Shown: positions 1-6,600 of the stretch, one piece after another
Layout of the letters: each line of letters begins with the position of its first letter
Numbering within the stretch: position 1 is the first letter of the stretch
NCBI GenBank assembly: GCA_947177935.1
Contig: CAMWWG010000018.1
Span: 1-10,707, forward strand
Source of the DNA: an uncultured Ruminococcus sp.
GTDB taxonomy: Bacteria; Bacillota; Clostridia; Oscillospirales; Ruminococcaceae
DNA length: 10,707 bases
Direction of reading: 5' to 3'
Program-made: the position numbers and the translations under genes
The notes under the pieces: model-generated
Databases searched by the model: none
The model's input: only the letters and a program-made list of their open reading frames with translations
What the model was told of the DNA's origin: nothing

Positions 1-2
1 GG

Positions 3-587
3 TTTCTAGGACGTTCCTACCGGGAATTGTGTGCGGATGAACCACTGGGAATTCCTTATGATCCGGATTCTGCGGTGACTTTATTCCAGGAACTGGAACT
101 TCCTATGAGTCAGATCAACTCCCTCCAGATTCTGATCCCGGATAGTTTCGACAACCAGCAAGCGCTGCTATCCATCTGTCAGGAATGGCAGAATTTATTT
201 CATCAGTATATCGGCATTGAGAGCGTTCCTTATTCTGAATATGAAAAACGCCTTGCGGATGGCGATTATAGCATTGCACTGTACAGTTTCAAACCGGAAT
301 ATCACAATTGTGGGAGTTTGTTGAAAGTAATTGCCGAACAGGCAGAATTCCTAGGGATTGACCTGACGGAGCTAAATGCTTGTCTGGAACAGATTGCCCA
401 CACGGAACAGACAGCGGAAACTCTGAAATATTACCAGAAATGCGAAGAAATCATCCTAGAAGAACTGGCATTCATCCCGTTATATTATCAAAATCTGTAT
501 TTCATCAGCACAGCAAAAAATACGGAGATCTGGTGCAATCCGTTCACGAGGGCGATTTACTTCCGGGATGCAAAACATTTTTCATAA
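3..587 (+). CDS. Peptide/oligopeptide ABC transporter substrate-binding protein, C-terminal part (5' truncated by window edge)
   Basis: The open frame runs into the left window edge without a stop, so about 194 C-terminal residues are seen. Its style matches the C-terminal lobe of family 5 solute-binding proteins (DppA/OppA type), which capture peptides outside the membrane and deliver them to an ABC permease. Typical traits are a short beta strand followed by a long helix (IPDSFDNQQALLSICQEWQN), an 'ERL.DGDYSIALYSF' stretch resembling the usual 'L..GDYDIA' segment, a helix with many acidic residues, and the near-terminal 'EELAFIPLYYQNLYF' resembling the family's 'E.P.IPLYY' strand. An in-frame TTG at 27 is not the start because the frame is open and plausible upstream of it. 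The signal peptide and any lipobox lie outside the window. No permease or ATPase gene follows, so transporter partners, if local, are to the left. The substrate cannot be predicted. Confidence 0.78.
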   Translation, partial: FLGRSYRELCADEPLGIPYDPDSAVTLFQELELPMSQINSLQILIPDSFDNQQALLSICQEWQNLFHQYIGIESVPYSEYEKRLADGDYSIALYSFKPEYHNCGSLLKVIAEQAEFLGIDLTELNACLEQIAHTEQTAETLKYYQKCEEIILEELAFIPLYYQNLYFISTAKNTEIWCNPFTRAIYFRDAKHFS

Positions 588-668
588 AATAAGATGATAT
601 TCAGCGAAAATTATTCTGTTTTATCCTGGCAGGTCATTCTATACAAAAAACAGTTCTTGAATTTGTTT

Positions 669-712
669 AGAATTTACAAAAATCAATTTCGCTATTGATT
701 TTTTTAAATTCT
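669..712. repeat. AT-rich inverted repeat, possible terminator of the transporter gene and/or operator
   Basis: Arms 669-687 and 694-712 pair at 18 of 19 positions (single mismatch 677/704) around a 6-nt loop TTCGCT. The right arm ends in a run of seven T (699-705) followed by AAATTCT. The repeat sits 82 bp after the transporter stop and could end that transcript. It also contains the -35 hexamer of the next promoter, so it could equally be a protein-binding operator. The low GC content of the stem makes a strong intrinsic terminator less certain. Seen directly; function inferred. Confidence 0.5.
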
Positions 713-723
713 TGTAGTATAAT
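695..723 (+). promoter_or_regulatory. Sigma-A type promoter of the DUF1292 gene
   Basis: TTGATT (695-700) and a perfect TATAAT (718-723) are separated by 17 bp, giving an expected start near 730 and a leader of about 80 nt before the ATG at 810. The -35 hexamer lies in the right arm of the inverted repeat at 669-712. Confidence 0.7.
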
Positions 724-778
724 AATTAATATAATAATACTATAATTTATTTAAAATTTTAATGCAAGATTTTGATTG

Positions 779-798
779 CCTCTCCGGAGGCGGAGAGG
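779..798 (+). promoter_or_regulatory. Hairpin covering the ribosome binding site of the DUF1292 gene
   Basis: CCTCTCC (779-785) pairs perfectly with GGAGAGG (792-798) around the loop GGAGGC. The right arm is the purine-rich Shine-Dalgarno sequence (GGAGAGGGG, about 9 nt from the ATG at 810), so folding would hide it. The loop carries a second GGAGG that would stay exposed but is 19 nt from the start codon. This may be a translational control element; no ligand or partner can be named. Confidence 0.5.
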
Positions 799-809
799 GG
801 CTTGTTATT

Positions 810-1124
810 ATGGCTGACGAATACACACCGGAAATTTTCACACTCACGGATGAGGACGGCAAGGAACAGGAGTTCGAGCTGATGGATGTCATGGAAGAAA
901 ACGGCACTGTCTATTATGCGCTTGTACCTTATTTTGAAGATCCGGAATCCATGATTGAAGAAGACACGGAACTTGTTGTCTTAAAAGCCGGCGAAGAAAA
1001 CGGCGAAGAATTTCTGACGACAATTGACAATGACGAAGAATACGAACGCATTGGCAACATCTTCATGCAGAGAATCAGCGAAATGCTCGAAAGCGCAGAT
1101 GAAGATGCTGAAGATGCAGAATAA
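810..1124 (+). CDS. DUF1292 domain-containing small acidic protein (YrzB-like)
   Basis: A 104-residue, very acidic protein beginning MADEYTPEIFTLTDEDGKEQ. It matches the DUF1292 family of Firmicutes (B. subtilis YrzB type) in size and in its pattern: an N-terminal beta segment 'FTLTDEDGKEQEFELMDVME', then 'VYYALVPY' near residues 31-38, 'ELVVLKA' near 56, and a C-terminal helix after 'DNDEEYERI'. The tail 'ESADEDAEDAE' is highly charged. The family has no established biochemical function. An upstream in-frame ATG at 762 is open, but its 16 extra codons run through the hairpin and the purine-rich ribosome binding site, so 810 is the better start. It has its own promoter (695-723) and is followed by a structured RNA with no terminator between them, so the RNA may be partly transcribed by readthrough from this gene. 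Confidence 0.88.
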   Translation: MADEYTPEIFTLTDEDGKEQEFELMDVMEENGTVYYALVPYFEDPESMIEEDTELVVLKAGEENGEEFLTTIDNDEEYERIGNIFMQRISEMLESADEDAEDAE

Positions 1125-1133
1125 TTAAAAAAT

Positions 1134-1342
1134 GACTGCCTTGTTCGGGTAAGTATAGTTATTATAATCCTACACTTATTTTCAGGGAATCTGATGCTCT
1201 GACTGAGGATTGCAGACCTCCCGTTTCCGGTGGAGTGATCTCAGCCGGATTCGGACGTTGGGAGCGAGAGACTTTCAGGCGGATACCCACCTTGCGGCAA
1301 CGCTAGGTTTTATTCTCTATACGACGGCAAGGCGGTTTTTTT
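1134..1342 (+). ncRNA. ssrS: Candidate 6S RNA (RNA polymerase-binding regulatory RNA)
   Basis: The non-coding stretch after the DUF1292 gene folds into a long rod. The ends close with ACTGCCTTG (1135-1143) against CAAGGCGGT (1328-1336), 9 pairs with one G-U, and a run of seven T (1336-1342) follows, so the closing stem doubles as a terminator. Inside are unpaired AU-rich flanks (about 1150-1180 and 1305-1320), then an irregular double helix (CTGA/TCAG, CTCT/AGAG, CTGAG/CTCAG) capped by the segment near 1219-1240. About 205 nt, a closing stem, a large central bubble and a long broken terminal stem are the hallmarks of 6S RNA, which binds sigma-A holoenzyme by imitating an open promoter. I recognise the architecture rather than a specific aligned sequence. 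No convincing promoter was found just upstream. Another structured RNA remains possible. Confidence 0.65.
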
Positions 1343-1354
1343 ACTGACAAATAC

Positions 1355-1400
1355 AAGCACTTCCCGGAATCTCAGTAATTCCCGGAGAGTGCTTTTATTT
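1355..1400 (+). terminator. Second hairpin with T-rich tail upstream of the acyltransferase gene
   Basis: AAGCACT (1355-1361) pairs with AGTGCTT (1388-1394). Inside, CCGGAAT pairs with ATTCCCGG with one bulge, and the loop is around CTCAGTA. TTTTATTTTAT follows at once. It has the form of an intrinsic terminator, yet it lies only 12 bp past the terminator of the RNA gene and 24 bp before the next ATG, so it may insulate that gene from readthrough or act as an attenuator. Confidence 0.6.
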
Positions 1401-1423
1401 TATAATACAGGGGACTGAATTTT

Positions 1424-2194
1424 ATGAAATCTATCTTTAAAAATACAAAATCCATCCCGGAACGCTGTGCCGTTCTGGATTTCATCCGGGGATTCACCGT
1501 CCTGAATATGATCGCATTCCACGCCTGTTGGGATCTGGTCTATATGTTCCAGCAAGACTGGAACTGGTATTACTCCGATGCCGCCTACATTTGGCAGCAA
1601 GGGATTTGTTGGACATTTATTGTACTATCCGGATTCTGTGCCGGGATAAGCCGTCATCTGTTTCGCAGAGGGCTGACGGTCTTTCTTGCCGGGATGATTA
1701 TTTCAGGGATCACAATCCTGTTTATGCCTGAAAATTTGATTCTGTTCGGCGTTCTGACCTGTATCGGCTCTTGTATGCTGATTCTTTCCGGATGCAGAAA
1801 TTTGTTGCAGATATTTCCGCCAGTTCCGGGAATACTCCTGAGTTTCGGCTTATTCGCACTCACAAAACATATTGATGATCACTATCTGGGCTTTTTCTTC
1901 AAACCCTTACAGTATCTTCCGAAATTTCTCTATCAAAATTACCTGACGGCATATCTTGGCTTTCCACAGGATGGATTTTATTCCACCGATTATTTTGCGC
2001 TGTTCCCCTGGATATTTCTGTTTCTAACGGGATTTTTCATCTATCAGGCGTGGCATGAAAAAATCCTGAAAATCTCCTGGAATGGCTTTGCTCCTGTGAA
2101 TTTCATCGGCAGACATGCACTAGAAATTTACATAATTCATCAGCCGGTAATCTACGCAGTTTTATATTTATTTTTTAAATTAATTTCAAATTAA
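1424..2194 (+). CDS. DUF1624 / heparan-alpha-glucosaminide N-acetyltransferase-like membrane protein
   Basis: A 256-residue polytopic membrane protein. The N-terminal segment 'RCAVLDFIRGFTVLNMIAFH' (residues 14-33) carries the D19-x-x-R22-G signature and a membrane-embedded His33 followed by W37-D38, typical of the HGSNAT catalytic family, whose members move acetyl groups from cytosolic acetyl-CoA to sugars across the membrane. About seven hydrophobic segments follow, and the C-terminal 'NFIGRHALEIYIIHQPVIYAVLYLFF' is a family hallmark. His33 aligns with the position proposed as catalytic in HGSNAT relatives; this is family knowledge, not shown here. The ribosome binding site AGGGGA (1409-1414) lies 9 nt before the ATG. 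No clear promoter is visible between the hairpin at 1355-1400 and the start, although TATAAT occurs at 1401-1406 without a good -35. Substrate unknown; a cell-wall or surface polysaccharide sugar is a guess. Confidence 0.85.
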   Translation: MKSIFKNTKSIPERCAVLDFIRGFTVLNMIAFHACWDLVYMFQQDWNWYYSDAAYIWQQGICWTFIVLSGFCAGISRHLFRRGLTVFLAGMIISGITILFMPENLILFGVLTCIGSCMLILSGCRNLLQIFPPVPGILLSFGLFALTKHIDDHYLGFFFKPLQYLPKFLYQNYLTAYLGFPQDGFYSTDYFALFPWIFLFLTGFFIYQAWHEKILKISWNGFAPVNFIGRHALEIYIIHQPVIYAVLYLFFKLISN

Positions 2195-2856
2195 GATTCT
2201 AAAATTTCCCGGATAATTCTCACTAACTCTTCCTGGATTTCTTCGATTTTCCGGATGGAATCTGCATTTTTGTCATAACAGGATAATACATGCCAGTGCT
2301 CCCGGTGAATCAGATATTGCGCCGCTTCATAGCATTTTCGGAAATAATCCTGATCGGATTCGTGAATGTCTTTTTTTTGTGTTGTATTTTCATATCTTCC
2401 GGACAATAATTTCTGTGAAATTTCAATGGGCATATCCAGAAAGATCACAGCATCCGGTCTGGGGATTCCTAACCGGTGATATTCAAAATCCGCAAGCCAT
2501 TTCAGATAGTCCTCCCATTCGTCTCTGGGGAGTTTTGCCGTCTGATAAATCATATTGGATGTTGTATATCTGGCGGAAATCATGGGTTTGTGATTCCTGT
2601 CATCCAGATACCAGTCTTTCCGATAGCTGATATAACGATCCATTGCATAGAACAAACCGGAAGAATAGGCGCTCCGCCTGGGATCTGTCTCCGGGATTCT
2701 GCCCTGGAGATATTCTGTAATAATTTCACCGCTTGGAGAATTGTAATTCGGGAACGTCAGGAAACGGCAGTCCGGGAATGTTTCTTTTAACAATTCTATC
2801 TGCGTGGACTTACCACATCCGTCGAGTCCCTCAATGATGATTATTTTTCCATGCAT
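2191..2856 (-). CDS. tmk: Thymidylate kinase (dTMP kinase)
   Basis: Phosphorylates dTMP to dTDP with ATP in the cytosol, an essential step to dTTP. The 221-residue protein has a P-loop G10-LDGC-G15-K16-S17-T18 right after the first beta strand, the dTMP-contact segment 'FPNYNSPSG' (35-43), D73-R74 in 'YAMDRYIS', the 'ISARYTTSNMIYQ' motif (93-105) and a basic lid 'SGRYENTTQKKDIHE' typical of Firmicutes enzymes. In the usual 'DRY' motif the aspartate is alanine (A95), a change I note without knowing its effect. The length is slightly above the common 205-215. AAGGAGG lies about 11 nt before the ATG. It is the last gene of a minus-strand operon, 16 bp after the macrodomain gene. Its TAA overlaps the stop of the convergent membrane protein gene, and no terminator follows before that gene's coding region. 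Confidence 0.93.
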   Translation of the reverse strand: MHGKIIIIEGLDGCGKSTQIELLKETFPDCRFLTFPNYNSPSGEIITEYLQGRIPETDPRRSAYSSGLFYAMDRYISYRKDWYLDDRNHKPMISARYTTSNMIYQTAKLPRDEWEDYLKWLADFEYHRLGIPRPDAVIFLDMPIEISQKLLSGRYENTTQKKDIHESDQDYFRKCYEAAQYLIHREHWHVLSCYDKNADSIRKIEEIQEELVRIIREILES

Positions 2857-2872
2857 AAAAAATGTATCCTCC

Positions 2873-3661
2873 TTATTTCAAAACTTCTCTGTAAATTTCG
2901 GCATCTTCCTCTTTGAAAACATTAAAAATCACTTTTTTCAGACTCGTTTCAGGATGTTGGTGCAGATAAGTTCTTACGGTATGCACTGCAATTTCACTCG
3001 CCAATCGCTTCGGAAAACATAACTCTCCTGTGGAAATACAGCAAAATGCAATGCTTTCCAGTTGTTTTTCAGACGCAACCTGTAAACAGGATATATAACA
3101 AGATGCCAGCATCAGTTTATCATATTTTGTTACTTCATCATAAATAACTGGTCCTACCGTGTGAATCACATATTTTGACGGCAAATTATAAGCCTTTGTG
3201 ATTTTGGCTGAACCAATTGCTTCTTCATGTCCTTGTGCCAGCATCATCTGATAGCAAACATCCCGTAACTGTAACCCTGCGGAAGAATGAATAGCATTAT
3301 CAATACATTTGTGACAGGGTAAAAAACAGCCTAACATGGTAGTATTAGCCGCATTTACAATCGCATCCGCATCTAGTCTGGTAATATCACCTTGCCAGAT
3401 ACAAATCGTTTCAACAACCGGTGTCAGCTCCTGCACATGCACAATGCCTTTCTCTTCTGCTTCCTGGGTCAGAAAATCATCCTGCAAATTCAAAAATTCT
3501 TCTGAAATTGGCATTGGATCTCTCAGATTCATCAAGCTGCGCAAAAATAATCTTTGCTGTTTATAGTCATCCGCATTTATCTGCATTGCCTGTACCTGAT
3601 ATGCAGGCATTTCATGCAATAACATGGCATTTAATTTCTTGATTTTCTCAAATTGTGTCAT
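2873..3661 (-). CDS. Zinc-type macrodomain ADP-ribosyl hydrolase
   Basis: A 262-residue protein with an N-terminal helical region (about 1-80) and a C-terminal macrodomain. Family marks are 'IWQGDITRLDADAIVNAAN' (88-106), 'GCFLPCHKCIDNAIHSSAGLQLRD', where C112, H117 and C119 are the presumed zinc ligands, 'AKITKAYNLPSKYVIHTVGP', and 'IAFCCISTGELCFPKRLASEIA', the phosphate-binding loop. This arrangement is the zinc-dependent macrodomain group first described in Staphylococcus and Streptococcus, which removes ADP-ribose from modified proteins. In those species it accompanies a SirTM sirtuin and lipoylation genes; none is present here. I chose the ATG at 3661 because GGAG lies 9-10 nt upstream (ACAGGAGCAGACATT). 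An in-frame ATG at 3730 would place a hairpin inside the coding region and lacks a good ribosome binding site. It is co-oriented between thrH and tmk. Confidence 0.87.
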   Translation of the reverse strand: MTQFEKIKKLNAMLLHEMPAYQVQAMQINADDYKQQRLFLRSLMNLRDPMPISEEFLNLQDDFLTQEAEEKGIVHVQELTPVVETICIWQGDITRLDADAIVNAANTTMLGCFLPCHKCIDNAIHSSAGLQLRDVCYQMMLAQGHEEAIGSAKITKAYNLPSKYVIHTVGPVIYDEVTKYDKLMLASCYISCLQVASEKQLESIAFCCISTGELCFPKRLASEIAVHTVRTYLHQHPETSLKKVIFNVFKEEDAEIYREVLK

Positions 3662-3686
3662 AATGTCTGCTCCTGTGTCAATAAAA

Positions 3687-3720
3687 TCAGCACTGCACCT
3701 CTGGAAAAGCACAGTGCTGA
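3687..3720 (-). terminator. Stem-loop between thrH and the macrodomain gene, weak terminator or leader structure
   Basis: TCAGCACTG (3687-3695) and CAGTGCTGA (3712-3720) form a 9-bp perfect stem with a 16-nt loop. On the minus strand the tail is TTTTATTG, a weak U tract; on the plus strand it is ATTTTTTC. It may partly end thrH transcripts or set the relative output of the genes downstream. It argues against the longer start at 3730 for the macrodomain gene. Confidence 0.45.
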
Positions 3721-3735
3721 ATTTTTTCATCTTTC

Positions 3736-4335
3736 TTACATGGCATTCTTGATTGCCTGCATTAATTCTTCATAAGTTTCATAAGCAGGCAGTTCCGGAT
3801 GATCTTTCTTGATCTGTTCTGTACTCTTGAACAAAAATCCTGCCTTGCTTGCCTGGATCATGCCCAGATCATTGTAGCTGTCACCGCTTGCGATCGTCTC
3901 GAAGCCGATGGACTGCAAAGCCTTGACGGTTGTTAATTTGGACTTTTCACAGCGCATTTTAAAGCCCGTGATCTCGCCGTTTTCAGCGACTTCCAGCGTA
4001 TTGCAGAAAATTGTCGGATAGCCGAGTTTCTTCATCAGCGGTGCGGCAAACTGTGTAAACGTATCACTGATGATAATCACCTGACACAGGGATCTGAGCT
4101 CGTCCAGGAATTCTTTTGCGCCCTCCATGGGATCAATTTTTGCAATGGTCTCCTGAATTTCTTTCAGTCCCAGATTGTGTTCTTTGAGAATAGCAAGCCG
4201 GTATTCCATAAGCTTGTTATAATCCGGCTCGTCACGGGTTGTTTTTTTGAGTTCCGGAATGCCGCTTGCTTCCGCAAATGCAATCCAGATTTCCGGAACA
4301 AGCACACCTTCTAAATCAAGACAAGTAATCAGCAT
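3736..4335 (-). CDS. thrH: ThrH-type HAD phosphatase (phosphoserine phosphatase / homoserine phosphotransferase)
   Basis: A 199-residue HAD-superfamily enzyme. Motif I is 'CLDLEGVLVPE' with nucleophile D7 and acid/base E9, motif II is S90-D91-T92 in 'IIISDTF', motif III is a lysine near 131-133, and motif IV is G151-D152-S153-Y154-N155-D156. The DxE rather than DxD form of motif I and the 'VPEIWIAFAE' continuation are diagnostic of ThrH, known in Pseudomonas to hydrolyse phosphoserine and to transfer its phosphate to homoserine. It probably works in serine or threonine synthesis in the cytosol, though the real substrate here is unproven. GGAGG lies 7 nt before the ATG. It is the first gene of the operon thrH-macrodomain-tmk, driven by the promoter at 4389-4417 with a leader of about 50 nt. 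Confidence 0.9.
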   Translation of the reverse strand: MLITCLDLEGVLVPEIWIAFAEASGIPELKKTTRDEPDYNKLMEYRLAILKEHNLGLKEIQETIAKIDPMEGAKEFLDELRSLCQVIIISDTFTQFAAPLMKKLGYPTIFCNTLEVAENGEITGFKMRCEKSKLTTVKALQSIGFETIASGDSYNDLGMIQASKAGFLFKSTEQIKKDHPELPAYETYEELMQAIKNAM

Positions 4336-4388
4336 AAAAAAACCTCCAGTTTTTAAATAAATTAAATTTAAAATTTAATTTTAATTTT

Positions 4389-4417
4389 ATTATACAACAA
4401 ATTTCCTGAAATTGCAA
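4389..4417 (-). promoter_or_regulatory. Sigma-A promoter of the thrH-macrodomain-tmk operon
   Basis: On the minus strand TTGCAA (4412-4417) and a perfect TATAAT (4389-4394) are separated by 17 bp. The untranslated region down to the thrH start is almost pure A/T, with repeated AATTTAAA-like words and no clear operator. Confidence 0.8.
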
Positions 4418-4435
4418 GTAGTTTTAAAAATTTTT

Positions 4436-6382
4436 TTACTCTCCCTGATAAAGAATTTCTACATCCGGATGGGATGCCAGATATTCCGGACTCACGTAAA
4501 TGATGATATAATCTTCTGTTTCGTTGAAGATCTGCCATCCTGCCTGCTCCAGATACGGGATGGCAATTGCAGTATTCTCATCGCCGCGACTCATGACATA
4601 AAAGTCATAATGATCCATGTCAACTAATCCTGTGACGCTTTCTTCAAATTCTTCAATTTCTGGATTCTTGGTAAAATCATCTCTGTCAAAAATATAGACT
4701 TCTTTCCGGTCAGCCAGGTGGGGCAAGAACCAGGTATTGACAATCACTCTGCCGTCCTCCGGAACACTGTCCAGACAAGCTTCTAAATTCTGGTAATAAT
4801 CTGCTCGTTTGTTGTATGATTCAATATAGCCAGCTTTTCCGGAAATAAAGCACAATGCAGAGGCAAGACTTGCTACGGATGCCATTGCAATAATCGTATT
4901 GCGCTTTTCATAAACAAAATCATCTGCATTGATGAATGCCAGGTAAATCATCAGACACGATGGTCCATAAATATATTGATAACCAATTCCGGCGGCATAA
5001 CCGTAACTTGTGCTGACAACCAGATTCATAATAATAAACGGAATCATCAGCAGATATCTATGAAGTTTTCTCGTCATGAACGGCAGGAACATCAAAGGAA
5101 TCATGATTTGAAGAACAATCATCAGACTGTGTTCCTGAATGAACAGGCTGAAGAAATACGCCGGATCAACTAACACATTCCGGATAATGCTTCCGAAACC
5201 GTCGCCCGGTGCAATCGTCAGATTTCCGAATCTGGAAGACGCCATCATCTCCCCGTCGCCGTACTCTCTCATCCAGTTACTAATCAGGACGAAATAAATT
5301 CCAGAAATTACCATAACTGCCAGTCCGTGCAGACGTTTCCAGGTCTTTTCTTCAATCAGGAAATAAAATCCGATACAAATCACATACAGCGGCGCATCCT
5401 CTTTCACGATGCAGGTCAGAATTGTCATGATATAAAACAAAATATAATGCCTGGAATCCATCGCATATAACAGCCACATCAGGAGCGTCGGCAAAAATGC
5501 GTTTTCATGGAAATCATAGAAACTCGGCGCAAGCAGACCGGCATAGAAAATATAGACCATGCAGACAGCAATTCGCATAATTCCATGATAATTATGCTTT
5601 TTTGCAAGCAGATACAACGGGATGACACCGCCCATTGCCAGGACTGCCTGACAAACCAGAAGTGTGTTTTCATGCGGAAAAACTGCATAAAACGGCAGTA
5701 ACAGATAATAAATAAACGACGCATGGACATTGAAATGCGACAGGAACGTATTTCGTTCACAGGTAGTAACAGCCGTGAAATCTTCTTTCATGGAATAGAA
5801 CATCTGTGCAAAAATGCCAAAATCATAACAGGAACTGCTGAATGTTCCATGTCTTGCAATCGTTCCCAGGCTGATAAAAACCACGACAGCAACAGCAACA
5901 ATAGCAACAAGCAGAGCCGTGACAAGTTCCGGGACTTTTTCCAGCCGCCTGTGCGGCAATTTTCCCATCAGATAACCCATGAATGCAATTCCGATGCCGG
6001 TGATGCCCATGGCAAAATAATAATTATCTGTCTGACTGCGCCACATGACGCAGATCATGAAAAAAATCAATCCTGCAAACAACACAGCCTGATCAAAGAT
6101 TTTCAGCTTTTTCGGGACAAAATAATACACAATGGTCAGCACAAGAAATCCGAAAATCATCCACAGAATGCTGTGCCCGACAGGGGCTTCATTCACGAAT
6201 TCTTTCCAGTTGGAAATGGCATTGATTTCTTCTTTTCGCTGCATTTGCAGGACAATTCCGGTAATCAGGAAATAAATTCCCACAAAACGGCACATAAACA
6301 GATCCGGGATGCCGCACCGGAGCAGGAAATCCCGGACATTGGCAAACACAGACTTTGTTTTATCGTTCAAAGCAATTTTCAT
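4436..6382 (-). CDS. DUF2079 domain-containing multi-pass membrane protein
   Basis: About 648 residues with some 12 or more hydrophobic segments, then a soluble C-terminal portion of roughly 100 residues. The segment 'CYDFGIFAQMFYSMKE' followed by 'SHFNVHASFIYYLLLPFYAVFP' and 'VCQAVLAMGGVIPLYLLAKK' matches DUF2079, a family whose fold resembles GT-C glycosyltransferases that use lipid-linked sugar donors. The aspartate of DFGIF (D187 with this start) sits where GT-C enzymes carry a catalytic acidic residue. I infer a role in surface glycan assembly; the substrate is unknown. Possible starts are ATG codons at 6415 and 6412 and the ATG at 6382. I chose 6382 because AGGAGG (6397-6402) precedes it, albeit at a long spacing of about 14 nt, while the others lack any such site. 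It is transcribed alone from the promoter at 6460-6488 and no clear terminator follows the stop. Confidence 0.85.
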   Translation of the reverse strand: MKIALNDKTKSVFANVRDFLLRCGIPDLFMCRFVGIYFLITGIVLQMQRKEEINAISNWKEFVNEAPVGHSILWMIFGFLVLTIVYYFVPKKLKIFDQAVLFAGLIFFMICVMWRSQTDNYYFAMGITGIGIAFMGYLMGKLPHRRLEKVPELVTALLVAIVAVAVVVFISLGTIARHGTFSSSCYDFGIFAQMFYSMKEDFTAVTTCERNTFLSHFNVHASFIYYLLLPFYAVFPHENTLLVCQAVLAMGGVIPLYLLAKKHNYHGIMRIAVCMVYIFYAGLLAPSFYDFHENAFLPTLLMWLLYAMDSRHYILFYIMTILTCIVKEDAPLYVICIGFYFLIEEKTWKRLHGLAVMVISGIYFVLISNWMREYGDGEMMASSRFGNLTIAPGDGFGSIIRNVLVDPAYFFSLFIQEHSLMIVLQIMIPLMFLPFMTRKLHRYLLMIPFIIMNLVVSTSYGYAAGIGYQYIYGPSCLMIYLAFINADDFVYEKRNTIIAMASVASLASALCFISGKAGYIESYNKRADYYQNLEACLDSVPEDGRVIVNTWFLPHLADRKEVYIFDRDDFTKNPEIEEFEESVTGLVDMDHYDFYVMSRGDENTAIAIPYLEQAGWQIFNETEDYIIIYVSPEYLASHPDVEILYQGE

Positions 6383-6459
6383 AAATTTTTCAGTATCCTC
6401 CTGTAATCGCATCATTTTAAATTTCAATGAAACATTTGATTAAAAATATTCCAGATTTC

Positions 6460-6488
6460 ATTATAGCATATTGCTTAGTATTTGTCAA
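6460..6488 (-). promoter_or_regulatory. Perfect-consensus extended -10 promoter of the DUF2079 gene
   Basis: On the minus strand TTGACA (6483-6488), 17 bp, then TGCTATAAT with TATAAT at 6460-6465. Both hexamers are exact consensus and a TGn extension is present, so strong unregulated transcription is expected. The leader is about 70 nt. The promoter lies between the terminator of the ter cluster and the gene. Confidence 0.88.
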
Positions 6489-6561
6489 TGTGATTTTAAG
6501 AATTCCGGAAAACAGACCGAAATTTACGCATTTTTCAGACGGATTTTCTGACAGTCCCAAC

Positions 6562-6588
6562 AAAAAAACGGCAAGACGCCGTTTTTTT
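6562..6588 (-). terminator. Intrinsic terminator closing the ter cluster (bidirectional form)
   Basis: Seven A then CGGC (6562-6572) pairs with GCCG then seven T (6578-6588) around a 5-nt loop. On the minus strand it begins 13 bp past the stop of the AAA/TerD gene and ends in a T run, so it should stop transcripts of the cluster before the promoter at 6460-6488. Confidence 0.9.
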
Positions 6589-6600
6589 ATTGTAATATTT

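Noticed and set aside
588..668. Gap after the transporter gene examined for a small gene or RNA
   Set aside because: No open frame with a ribosome binding site and no stable structure apart from the inverted repeat that follows.
762..809. Upstream ATG extending the DUF1292 protein by 16 residues
   Set aside because: The extension would be coded by the hairpin and ribosome binding site, and the family-like N-terminus starts at 810.
2379..2790. Open frames on the + strand opposite tmk
   Set aside because: They lie antisense to a clearly conserved kinase and resemble no protein family.
3662..3730. Upstream ATG extending the macrodomain protein by 23 residues
   Set aside because: It covers a 9-bp stem-loop, has no good ribosome binding site, and an ATG with GGAG exists at 3661.
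5723..6406. A 227-codon open frame on the + strand
   Set aside because: It is antisense to the DUF2079 gene, its translation is rich in H, N, Q and K with no recognisable domain, and it has no promoter. It is a shadow of the codon use on the other strand.
6383..6427. TTG and tandem ATG starts further upstream for the DUF2079 protein
   Set aside because: AGGAGG lies inside this extension and fits the ATG at 6382 better; the upstream codons lack a ribosome binding site. Not fully excluded because the chosen spacing is long.
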